A stretch of DNA of 64,000 nucleotides, from positions 1 through 64,000 of the forward strand of contig PLBY01000097.1 of NCBI GenBank assembly GCA_003134655.1, read 5' to 3'. Every line of letters starts with the position of its first letter. Position 1 is the stretch's first letter. This DNA comes from Acidobacteriaceae bacterium. Lineage in GTDB: Bacteria > Acidobacteriota > Terriglobia > Terriglobales > Acidobacteriaceae. The notes below the pieces were generated by a model. That model had not been told where the DNA came from, did not search any database, and saw only the letters and a list, made by a program, of their open reading frames with translations. Both the position numbers and the translations under genes were made by a program. This document shows, piece by piece, positions 27,567 through 34,964 of the stretch.

Positions 27567-30209
27567 ATGAATTCGAATTTCTGGCAGGGTAAGCGCTCGG
27601 GCGCGTTGGCGCTTACCATGCTCGCCGCTGTGGTTGCAGTTGCTGGGGTGGTGGTTCCGGCGCAGGCGCAAACCTTTCCCGTGACTTTTCCGGCGCCGAA
27701 TACGTTCACCTCAGGCCCTTGCTGCCCGTCGACCGTAGCCGTGGCCACTGGTGACTTCAACGGAGATGGCAAGCTGGATGTGGTCAACATTGATTATGGT
27801 TCCAATCTCAACGTGATGTTGGGGAAGGGAGACGGTACGTTCCAGGCGCCGATCACTCTCTTTATCGGCGTGAGCAACTTCTTCCCCGAGGCCATCGCCG
27901 TGGGAGACTTTAATGGAGACCACCTGCTCGATGTCGCTGTGTGGGCGACCAACAGCACTACCACCAGCACGCAAGTCAATATTTACCTGGGTAACGGCGC
28001 AGGAGGGTTCACTGCCGGCGGGGTCTATAACGCTCCCAGCAGCAGCATCTTCAATCCCGGACCCAACAGCATTGTGGCCGCTGATGTGAGCGGGGATGGC
28101 AAGCTCGACCTGGTGGCCCTGACGCCGAACAACGGTGTTTACGTTTTTCTAGGCAACGGAGACGGAACATTCAAGACTCCAGTCAATTACGGCACCGGCA
28201 CTACCGCGGGATGCTGCAGCGGCCTAGCCGTGGGCGATCTCAACAGTGATGGCAAACTTGACCTTGCGATTTCAGCCAACGACGGCATCAGCATTCTGCT
28301 GAACGCCGGCAGCGGGACATTTGCAACGGGAGTCTACTATCCGTCCGGAGTGTCGGGTTCAGCGACGGGCGACGGCATCGCCATTGGCGACCTCAACGGC
28401 GACAAGAAGCCGGACGTGGTGGTGACCAATGAAAATCAGGGCGTCATCATCTTCCTGAACCAGGGCAGCGGCACGTTCAAGGAAAGCAGCGTCATCAATG
28501 GGGTGCCGATGGGCGCGACCGACAACGTAGTGCTGGCCGACATCAACAACGACAAGAAGTTGGACATCGTGCTGGTGGACTCTGCGGGCGACCTTTTCAC
28601 GTTCCTCGGCAAAGGAACCGGCCTGTTCAGCACCGGGCCGGCGTACCCGCTCCAGGCTCAGACCAACGGCGGTAATTATCTTGTGGCTGTCGGAGATTTC
28701 AACGGCGACGGCACGCTCGACCTGCTGGACACGAATGGGTTCAATACCAATACCGTGTCCCTGGGCCGCGGTGATGGAAGCTTCCAGACCAACCCGATTT
28801 ACGCGTACAGCACGACTCTGCTGGCGAATAACATCGCGACCGCGGATTTCAACGGCGACGGATTCCCCGACATCGCGCAGTCGCTCAGCGGGGGCGCCAA
28901 CGGAAAGATCGGCATCAACCTTGGCAGTGCACACGGAGTGCTGGGAACGACGTCGCAGGTCACCGCCAGCACTTGCGCCAACAATCTTGTCGAGTGGGTG
29001 GCCACGGGCGATGTGAATGGCGACGGCAAAGCCGATATCGTCGCGACGATGCAAGATGCCACGTTCGCTGGTTGCCAGAACAACACGGTCGCAGTGCTGA
29101 CCGGTCTGGTGACCGGAAAGTTCAAGACGGCTGTCTACTACCCCACTGGATCTATAGCCCAAGAGGGAGAGGTCTATCTTGTCGATGTGAACGGCGATGG
29201 GAAACTGGACATCGTGACGGAAAACGCAGACGGCACCATCAGCGTGCTGCTCAACAAAGGGAACGGCACACACAACGCGGGAACGCTGATTACGGGTATG
29301 GCCGCGATCAACCCGAGCAGCATTTTTCTGACCTTTGCCGACTTTAATGGCGATGGAAAGACAGATATCGCGGTGACGACGAATGGCAATATTAGCGCCG
29401 TCTACGTGCTGCTGGGGAATGGCAATGGCACATTCGGAACTCCAATCGCGACCGTGACGCCGTATTACCCGATCACGCTGGCTGCTGCCGATTTCAACAA
29501 GGACGGAAAAGCGGACTTGCTGGTTACCACCACGGCCAACGGTTGCACCAATAACGACCGTGGCTACGCCTTCCTGAAAGGAAATGGCAACGGGACGTTC
29601 ACACCCGGCTCGATCAACTGCTTGCCGTATCAGAGCCCATCAACTCCGCTTGTGGGCGACTTCAACGGAGACGGGAAACTGGATGCAGTCATTCCCTACT
29701 TTGGGGGCACTCCCACCGGGCCCGTCGTACTCCAGGGCAACGGCGATGGCACATTCAACAGTTCGGAGATTTTTTACTCTGGCAGGAGCGTCATGAGCGC
29801 CGCGGTTGCCGATTTCAACGGCGACGGCATGCTGGATGTCGCGCTGGTAGACGCCGTCCTCTTCAACCCCAGCTATCTCACTGTAATGTTCAACAGCACG
29901 CAGCCGGTGAGCGTTTCGCCGCTGACCGTGAACTATGGATCGGTCACGGTGGCCACGAAGAAATCGCAGACTGTGATTCTTACCAACGATCAGAGCAAGA
30001 CTCTCAGTATTACGAGCATCACGTTGGGAGGCACCGACCCTGGCGACTTCAGTGAGACCTCGAACTGCGGGGCTAGCCGCAAGGCCCACTGGAATTGCAC
30101 GATCACTGTTAGCTTTACGCCGACTGTGACCGGCGCGCGCTCCGCGACGTTGAGCATCAAGGACGCGGTGGGCACGCAAACCGTACAACTCAACGGAACG
30201 GGGAAGTAG
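27567..30209 (+). CDS. Secreted FG-GAP/VCBS repeat protein with C-terminal HYDIN-like domain
   Basis: 880-residue exported protein. The start MNSNFWQGKRSGALALTML follows CAGGAGACAG and leads into a signal peptide ending VPAQAQT. The bulk (about 45-770) is a series of about a dozen repeats of the type VGDFNGDGKLDL..., calcium-binding FG-GAP/VCBS blades that form a beta propeller. The C-terminal 100 residues (SVSPLTVNYGSVTVATKKSQ onward) match the HYDIN/ASPM-like Ig fold used in acidobacterial surface proteins. Likely outer surface or secreted; function in adhesion or binding is inference. Divergent from the regulator at 25736; a related protein is at 48693. Confidence 0.85.
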   Translation: MNSNFWQGKRSGALALTMLAAVVAVAGVVVPAQAQTFPVTFPAPNTFTSGPCCPSTVAVATGDFNGDGKLDVVNIDYGSNLNVMLGKGDGTFQAPITLFIGVSNFFPEAIAVGDFNGDHLLDVAVWATNSTTTSTQVNIYLGNGAGGFTAGGVYNAPSSSIFNPGPNSIVAADVSGDGKLDLVALTPNNGVYVFLGNGDGTFKTPVNYGTGTTAGCCSGLAVGDLNSDGKLDLAISANDGISILLNAGSGTFATGVYYPSGVSGSATGDGIAIGDLNGDKKPDVVVTNENQGVIIFLNQGSGTFKESSVINGVPMGATDNVVLADINNDKKLDIVLVDSAGDLFTFLGKGTGLFSTGPAYPLQAQTNGGNYLVAVGDFNGDGTLDLLDTNGFNTNTVSLGRGDGSFQTNPIYAYSTTLLANNIATADFNGDGFPDIAQSLSGGANGKIGINLGSAHGVLGTTSQVTASTCANNLVEWVATGDVNGDGKADIVATMQDATFAGCQNNTVAVLTGLVTGKFKTAVYYPTGSIAQEGEVYLVDVNGDGKLDIVTENADGTISVLLNKGNGTHNAGTLITGMAAINPSSIFLTFADFNGDGKTDIAVTTNGNISAVYVLLGNGNGTFGTPIATVTPYYPITLAAADFNKDGKADLLVTTTANGCTNNDRGYAFLKGNGNGTFTPGSINCLPYQSPSTPLVGDFNGDGKLDAVIPYFGGTPTGPVVLQGNGDGTFNSSEIFYSGRSVMSAAVADFNGDGMLDVALVDAVLFNPSYLTVMFNSTQPVSVSPLTVNYGSVTVATKKSQTVILTNDQSKTLSITSITLGGTDPGDFSETSNCGASRKAHWNCTITVSFTPTVTGARSATLSIKDAVGTQTVQLNGTGK

Positions 30210-30322
30210 GGGACTGAGCCGCTGAGATGTGTCCCGTCTGTGGTCTTCCCGAAAAAGGGGCTGACCCAGGACGGGCCACAAAGCTATCGAAGTTCACCGC
30301 TGCGGATTTCTTGCTCGCGGTG

Positions 30323-30361
30323 CCGGAGCGCGCTGGAGGAACTCGCGCTCCGGCTTTTTTT
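30323..30361 (+). terminator. Rho-independent terminator
   Basis: Ten-base-pair stem ccggagcgcg/cgcgctccgg with an 11-base loop, followed by ctttttttt. Confidence 0.88.
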
Positions 30362-30403
30362 CGTCAGGTACAGGCTAGAGGGAGCGAACCGGACAAGGTC
30401 AGG

Positions 30404-30877
30404 CTAAATCATGCTTTCCAGCCGGACGTAGCTCGCTTCCATTCCGCGTTCCATTCCTGTTGCAAGCATGGCGGCCCGCGTTTGTGCGTCGGGCAGAGTC
30501 ATGCGCATGGTCATCAATGTGCCGGCTCCATCCGGCTCGAAGCGGGTCTCAACGTGATTGTCGGGCGTTGGATCTGGAAGGTGCATGCGCTCGATGTGGA
30601 CGATTTTGCTGTAAGGCTTGAGTTCAAGAAATTCGCCAGTGACGTAGAATCCTTTTCCTTTCTCATTCGTCCACTCGTAGCGGAACTTGCCGCCGGGTCG
30701 GGCGTCGTTTTCGCAGACGGGCATGGTCCAACCTTCGGGGCCAAGCAGCCATTTTTGGACGAGTTTCGGATCGGTGTGCGCTCGGTACACGGCCTCGGGC
30801 GGCGCAGCGAAATGCCGGGTCACCACGATATGGGTATCGCCTTCGGTTTTGAGAGTCAATTTAGTCATAGTGGTCAT
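30404..30877 (-). CDS. SRPBCC (AHSA1-like) family protein
   Basis: 157-residue protein of the START/Bet v1-like fold. It starts MTTMTKLTLKTEGDTHIVVT and has the core RHFAAPPEAVYRAHTDPKLV followed by QKWLLGPEGW, the usual AHSA1 opening, and ends in the helix SYVRLESMI. These proteins bind hydrophobic ligands or act as Hsp90-cochaperone homologues; no substrate is known. Its start overlaps the end of the ArsR gene by four bases (30874-30877), so the pair is an operon, a common acidobacterial arrangement in which ArsR represses itself and the SRPBCC gene. Confidence 0.88.
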   Translation of the reverse strand: MTTMTKLTLKTEGDTHIVVTRHFAAPPEAVYRAHTDPKLVQKWLLGPEGWTMPVCENDARPGGKFRYEWTNEKGKGFYVTGEFLELKPYSKIVHIERMHLPDPTPDNHVETRFEPDGAGTLMTMRMTLPDAQTRAAMLATGMERGMEASYVRLESMI

Positions 30878-31218
30878 CGTTTCCCCTTTCGATTTGGTTC
30901 CATCGCGGCCAGGACTTCATCGAGTCGGTCGTAGTTTTTCTCCAAGGCTTTTCGCAACATGGCGAGCCATTGGTCCATCGCTTCAATACCGGGCTTCGCC
31001 AACCGGCGAGGGCGCTTCGTGCCGTCGACTCGCTGGACAATGAGCCCCGCTTGTTCGAGCACTTTCAGGTGCTGCGAGATCGCGGGCTGGGTCATTTCGA
31101 AGGGCTTAGCCAGTTCCATGACGGTCGCTTCGCCCAAGGCGAGGCGGGCGAGGATTGCCCGGCGGGTAGGGTCGGCGAGAGCAGCGAAGGAATGGTTCAA
31201 GGTGGAGCTTGCTATCAT
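30874..31218 (-). CDS. ArsR family transcriptional regulator
   Basis: 114-residue winged-helix repressor. The DNA-binding region LADPTRRAILARLALGEATV and ELAKPFEMTQPAISQHLKVL (about 12-55) is typical, then the wing LIVQRVDGTKRPRRL. There are no cysteine metal sites, which fits the non-metal ArsR group that sits next to SRPBCC genes. It is the first gene of a two-gene operon with the gene at 30404. The ATG is at 31218. A palindrome gttata-N5-tataac lies just upstream at 31228-31244 and is the likely operator. Confidence 0.9.
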   Translation of the reverse strand: MIASSTLNHSFAALADPTRRAILARLALGEATVMELAKPFEMTQPAISQHLKVLEQAGLIVQRVDGTKRPRRLAKPGIEAMDQWLAMLRKALEKNYDRLDEVLAAMEPNRKGKR

Positions 31219-31227
31219 AAGTAATAT

Positions 31228-31244
31228 GTTATATAAGGTATAAC
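31228..31244. promoter_or_regulatory. Candidate ArsR operator and promoter
   Basis: gttata-taagg-tataac, an inverted repeat ten bases upstream of the ArsR start codon in an AT-rich stretch. On the minus strand TTTACA lies about 17 bases before TAACAT, so the palindrome would overlap the promoter. Confidence 0.5.
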
Positions 31245-31401
31245 TTATTGTAAAGTGGAATCTGCAGTCTCTATAAGATTTCTGGCGTGATCGCCAGCTC
31301 GGAAGAGTGTGGTGGGGGAAAGCTGGGTTGTTGCGACGACGAATCGAGGATGTCTAGGGGGTGCCCCGTCAGTAAGCGCTATGTTCTCGCCACCCTTGCA
31401 G

Positions 31402-33126
31402 CTACCCCAAACCCACCCGCCTGACGAGATTCACAAATCGTGCGTCCGAGCGAATGGAATCCCACTTGGGATCGGTCTTAAGGAAGGTCAGCCGGACGTC
31501 CCGTTGCTCGTAAGCCTTCTCCAGCCATTGGAAGGTCTGATCCTTGTCGCTGAGGCCGTGGTAGATCACGGCTATGCTGTGGGGTGGGACGTGACTGTTG
31601 TTTGACCGGGACCTCAACTCGCCGAGAATGGCATCGGCCTGAGCGCGATCCCCAGCCCGCGCGTAAGCGTAGCCAATTAGCGAGACGGTCTCGGAGTTGG
31701 CTCCGGAGAAGTCTCTGGCCTTCGTCAAAGCGATGATAGCGTCCGGATACTCGCCCTTCTGAATGTGCAGTCGTCCCAGTGCCAGGTTGGCAACCCAGAA
31801 ATCGGGATCGATCTCGAGGGTCTTCTGCACTCTCCTCCAGGCCGCATCGTCGTCTCTTGCCCAATGCAGAAACTGCGCCTGGTTGGCGTTCACGATGAGG
31901 GAGAGCGGGTCCAATTCGACGGCGCACTGTGCTTCAGCGAGCGCCTCGCGATGGCGCCCCACACAGGTGAGCAGGTTGGCGTAGCCCATGTGAGCATCTC
32001 CGCCGCTAGGATTCAAATCGATGGCAACTTTGAATTCTTTTTCGGCCGCCACCCAATCCCAATCGAACCACAACTTGGTGAATCCCAGCGCCAAATGAGC
32101 GTCGGCGATATTCTCATCAATCTCGAGAGCCCGGCTCGCCGCCGCCTTGGCTTTGGGAAAGGCTTCTTTGGGAGCTACGTCACTGGTGATAGGAAGTCTG
32201 CGATAAGCCTCTGCCACTCCCGCGTAAGCGAGTGCGTAGGTTGGATCGACGTCAATGGCCTTCTGAAAGAACTCGAGGCCTTTCCTGATCGCCGGCCGCG
32301 TAACTTTGCCGATGTGGTAGTGGCCCTTTAAGTAACAGTGAAAAGCCTCTACGTTGTGTGTATAGCGCTGGGTCAATCGCTTCTTCTCATCATGGCTGAG
32401 ACGCAGCGCAAGCGCCGAGGCTACCTTTTCGGAAATTGTGTCCTGGACGGCGAAGACGTTGGTAAACTCCTGATCGAACTTTCCCGTCCACAACGAAGCG
32501 CCGTCCGCTACTCTGGTCAGCCGAACTGTCACCCGGATCTGGCTGCCGTCGCTCTGGATACTGCCGTCCAGAACCGACTCGACGCCCAGTTCGCGTCCCG
32601 CGGCCAGCGCGTCCTGTTCCAGACTGGTGTATTTACGCACGGAACTGAGAGGGCGCACGATGGTGGCGCGGCTGCTGCTGAGCTGGGCAATTAGGGTGTC
32701 GGCCATGCCCATTTCCAACGCCTCATCCCGATGGTCGGCGGTGAGTGGTTTGAAGGGAAGGACGGCAATGGTCCGGATCGGGGCCCTTGCCAGTTCCGCC
32801 GACGAGCGCACAGCGGCCACAAAACGGTATCCCCGTCCGGGGACGGTCACGATGTAGCGATTCTCACCTCTGTCTTCTCCCAACAAGCGCCGCAAAGTGG
32901 AGATGTTCTGGTTGAGGTTGTTCTCCTCGACGACGGTGTCAGGCCAGACTGCACGGATTAGTTCGTCTTTTCCTACAAGGAGTCCCGAATGTTGCACTAG
33001 ATGAAGCAGGGTATCGAAAACTTTTGGGGTGAGAGGCACGGGCTCGCCTGCCCGCAGCAGAAGGCGCTTGGACTGGTCGACGAGGAAGTCTCCAAACTCG
33101 AAGATGTGAGGCTCTGAACCGGGCAT
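31402..33126 (-). CDS. Winged-helix regulator with TolB-like and TPR regions
   Basis: 574 residues. OmpR-type DNA-binding domain at about 6-105 (FEFGDFLVDQSKRLLLRAG, TVEENNLNQNISTLRRLLG, VPGRGYRFVA). Residues about 115-240 (IRTIAVLPFKPLTADHRDEA, GVESVLDGSIQSDGSQIRV) are the TolB-N/adenylate-cyclase-associated type region that is common after such domains. From about 255 to the end TPR repeats follow (AEKEFKVAIDLNPSGGDAHM and similar). No membrane segment, unlike the regulator at 25736, so it is cytoplasmic. Divergent from the secreted protein gene at 33283, with tandem direct repeats between them (33150-33187). Confidence 0.88.
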   Translation of the reverse strand: MPGSEPHIFEFGDFLVDQSKRLLLRAGEPVPLTPKVFDTLLHLVQHSGLLVGKDELIRAVWPDTVVEENNLNQNISTLRRLLGEDRGENRYIVTVPGRGYRFVAAVRSSAELARAPIRTIAVLPFKPLTADHRDEALEMGMADTLIAQLSSSRATIVRPLSSVRKYTSLEQDALAAGRELGVESVLDGSIQSDGSQIRVTVRLTRVADGASLWTGKFDQEFTNVFAVQDTISEKVASALALRLSHDEKKRLTQRYTHNVEAFHCYLKGHYHIGKVTRPAIRKGLEFFQKAIDVDPTYALAYAGVAEAYRRLPITSDVAPKEAFPKAKAAASRALEIDENIADAHLALGFTKLWFDWDWVAAEKEFKVAIDLNPSGGDAHMGYANLLTCVGRHREALAEAQCAVELDPLSLIVNANQAQFLHWARDDDAAWRRVQKTLEIDPDFWVANLALGRLHIQKGEYPDAIIALTKARDFSGANSETVSLIGYAYARAGDRAQADAILGELRSRSNNSHVPPHSIAVIYHGLSDKDQTFQWLEKAYEQRDVRLTFLKTDPKWDSIRSDARFVNLVRRVGLG

Positions 33127-33149
33127 GATTCCGTTACGCTTCGACGGTC

Positions 33150-33187
33150 TCAGAAATTCTCAGACGCAAATTCAGAAACTTTCAGAC
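33150..33187. promoter_or_regulatory. Tandem direct repeats, candidate operator
   Basis: tcagaaattctcagac (33150-33165) and tcagaaactttcagac (33172-33187): 14 of 16 bases match and the starts are 22 bases apart, two helix turns, as for OmpR-type dimers. They lie 24-61 bases upstream of the regulator start and about 95 bases upstream of the secreted protein gene. Confidence 0.55.
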
Positions 33188-33282
33188 CTTGCCAAAGACT
33201 TTCCCAGCCGCCGGGAAGAGTATTGCTGAAGATCGACCGGAGAGCAACCCGGGCGACATTTCCAAACCCAGGAGAAACGATC

Positions 33283-33783
33283 ATGAATTTCAATTTGTGG
33301 AAGGATTTCAATGCAGCAGCTCTCGCGGGCGTGCTGTTCCTGTCACTTGGGCTAAGCGCGGCGGCGCAGTCGGGAGCCCGGGAATCTTCGGCCAGCAATC
33401 TGGAAGGCACGTGGACAGTGCAGGTAACCCTGGTGGACTGTACAACCGGCAATCCGCTCGGCACACCATTTTCGTCCTTGTTGACTCTTGCGCGAGGCGG
33501 CACGGCGACCGAGACTACGGCCAACCCGATGTTCTACCCGGCAGAGCGCGGACCCGGCCACGGTGTTTGGAGCAGAATCGGCAAGGGCAGCTACAGCGCG
33601 ACCTCCACGGCCTTCATCACCCTCAACGGCGCTCTGACGGAGACGCAGAAGATCACCCAGGCCATTCAATTGCGGAGAAGCAGCGACTCATTTACCAGCA
33701 CCGCTTCAGTCGAATTCTTCGATCCTGCTGGCAACCTGCTGGCAACCGGCTGCGCGACTGCTGCCGGACAACGTTTCAAGTAG
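33283..33783 (+). CDS. Secreted hypothetical protein
   Basis: 166 residues. The ATG follows AGGAGAAACGATC; the first 31 residues are a signal peptide (LAGVLFLSLGLSAAAQS). The mature part begins with NLEGTWTVQVTLVDCTTGNP and continues LLTLARGGTATETTANP and FTSTASVEFFDPAGNLLATG, an all-beta pattern I have seen in secreted acidobacterial proteins next to winged-helix/TPR regulators, with no known function. Two cysteines could form a disulfide. It is divergent from the regulator at 31402 and probably under its control. A hairpin follows at 33798. Confidence 0.75.
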   Translation: MNFNLWKDFNAAALAGVLFLSLGLSAAAQSGARESSASNLEGTWTVQVTLVDCTTGNPLGTPFSSLLTLARGGTATETTANPMFYPAERGPGHGVWSRIGKGSYSATSTAFITLNGALTETQKITQAIQLRRSSDSFTSTASVEFFDPAGNLLATGCATAAGQRFK

Positions 33784-33797
33784 AAAAGTGAATGGAT

Positions 33798-33830
33798 AAA
33801 GGCCATGCCCAGAAATGTGCGTGGCCCTTT
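33798..33830 (+). terminator. Probable Rho-independent terminator
   Basis: aaaggccatgc ... gcgtggccctt: an imperfect stem (one bulge, one GT pair) with a ten-base loop, followed by T-rich cctttccttctt, 15 bases after the stop codon at 33783. Confidence 0.6.
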
Positions 33831-34351
33831 CCTTCTTGCACGCTTGGTGCGGGCATCGCCATCCGCGACAGCCTTCTCCAACATCCGCATCCAGCGCATC
33901 AGAGCTATCTTGCCCCTCCGAATGTGACCGTCCCACAGGTTATTGGCGAAACATCGCTTCACTCATTGACCGGTCACCCGAAATATATCAGCGTTCTTTC
34001 TCCAGCGTGCAGGGCTCCGTCCCGCGGCAGACTGAGACCCCTGCCTCCGCAGAGTCGCTTTCAGAATGCAATCTTGAAACCCCTTGCCAGACGCGGAAAG
34101 TGCGGGATTTTCACAGTTCAGAAGCAATTCCTTCCTTCCGTGCCAACGTTGCTTTTGCGCGATGACTCCTGCGGAAAGCCGCGTCTGACACGGCTTCCGC
34201 GGAAAATGCATTGCGCCGCTGCACTATTTCCGGTCACCGGCCTGTGAATGAGCTGCACTCGATTGAAAATGCATGTACTTACAAACGCGTATTTGTCGTT
34301 GACTGAAACAATGGAAGGAGTACAACAGGATCGTTCTTTGACAGCTTCTTA

Positions 34352-34625
34352 AGTTTTTCCGGTTGGTGCGGCGTCCGGGGCTCAAGCGGAGTCACTATTC
34401 TGATCGCGAGATTGGAACGGAGGGCGAGCAAGGGTCTATAGCAAAGCGCTGGTCGAGGCGAACGAAGAAGAAATGTCGGAGGCAAGATAGAGTTCCGAGG
34501 CGTAGGGTAGGTTTATCCGGTTGGCGGTGAGCCCGGAGCCCAAGCGAAGATCGCGCGCAGTTCCCCGCAAGGGAAGCAGCGAGAGCAGGTCGAGCAAGGG
34601 TCAAACGCGAGCTACTGGCCGAGAC
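34352..34625. repeat. Diverged direct duplication
   Basis: Two roughly 115-base stretches (34352-34465 and 34510-34625) share the order tccggttgg, a gtccgg/gcccgg block, ggctcaagcgga/gagcccaagcgaa, gagcaagggt and gaggcgaacgaa/gagacgaatgga. Conservation is partial. Origin unknown. Confidence 0.45.
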
Positions 34626-34664
34626 GAATGGACCCCACACCACCTCGGAACTCTTATTTTTTGG

Positions 34665-34702
34665 AGCTGTCAGCTGTCAGCTGTCAGCTGTCAGCTATCA
34701 GC
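34665..34702. repeat. Tandem agctgtc repeat
   Basis: Five head-to-tail copies of the seven-base unit agctgtc (the last is agctatc), followed by two cctttagctct-like units. Confidence 0.85.
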
Positions 34703-34857
34703 CTTTAGCTCTGAGCCTTTAGCTCACCCCTCGTTTCCTTCCCAATCGAAACCCGACCTTCTTATTCGCGCATTTCAATCCGTGGAAATCCGCGTGAATC
34801 CGTGGCTAAGAAGTAGTTCTTCGTCTAACCCCTAGTCGCTGGAACCTCATCTGAAAC

Positions 34858-34940
34858 TGGTGGACCTGGCAAGAGTCGAACTTGCAACTGCGAGCGGCGA
34901 CCGAGGTCGCCGTCCGCCGTGTTCCTTACACCACAGGCCC
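34858..34940 (-). ncRNA. tRNA-like sequence with an abnormal anticodon arm
   Basis: On the minus strand an 83-base sequence has the 3' half of a tRNA: T-arm GCAAG-TTCGACT-CTTGC with a canonical T-loop, then CAGGTCC-A-CCA. The acceptor strand GGGCCTG pairs fully with CAGGTCC (one GT). The D-arm GTGT-AAGGA-ACAC has a very short loop. In place of the anticodon arm is a long hairpin GCGGA-CGGCGAC-CTCG-GTCGCCG-CTCGC with only four bases in its loop, so no seven-base anticodon loop can form. It is either a decayed tRNA gene or a tRNA-derived RNA with another job. It is 24 bases downstream of the efflux operon's last stop codon on the same strand. Confidence 0.5.
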
Positions 34941-34964
34941 AAACTTGCTCGCTATATTTCCCCC

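Larger units (their letters stand above)
33784..34857. other. Long gene-poor region
   Basis: Over 1 kb with no gene I can support. It contains a terminator-like hairpin (33798-33830), a weakly conserved direct duplication (34352-34465 against 34510-34625), a seven-base tandem repeat (34665-34702), and a gaatccgtgg repeat pair near 34765-34800. The stretch 33850-34260 is unremarkable. It looks like decayed sequence. Confidence 0.5.

Noticed and set aside
33792-34247. 151-codon plus-strand frame after the secreted protein gene
   Set aside because: Starts inside a terminator hairpin and has no domain or binding site.
34665-34702. Tandem repeat considered as a CRISPR array
   Set aside because: Seven-base units directly adjacent without spacers.
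34858-34940. Reading the tRNA-like sequence as tRNA-Pro with anticodon CGG
   Set aside because: It needs an A-C mismatch in the anticodon stem and leaves eight unpaired bases on each side, which no normal cloverleaf has.
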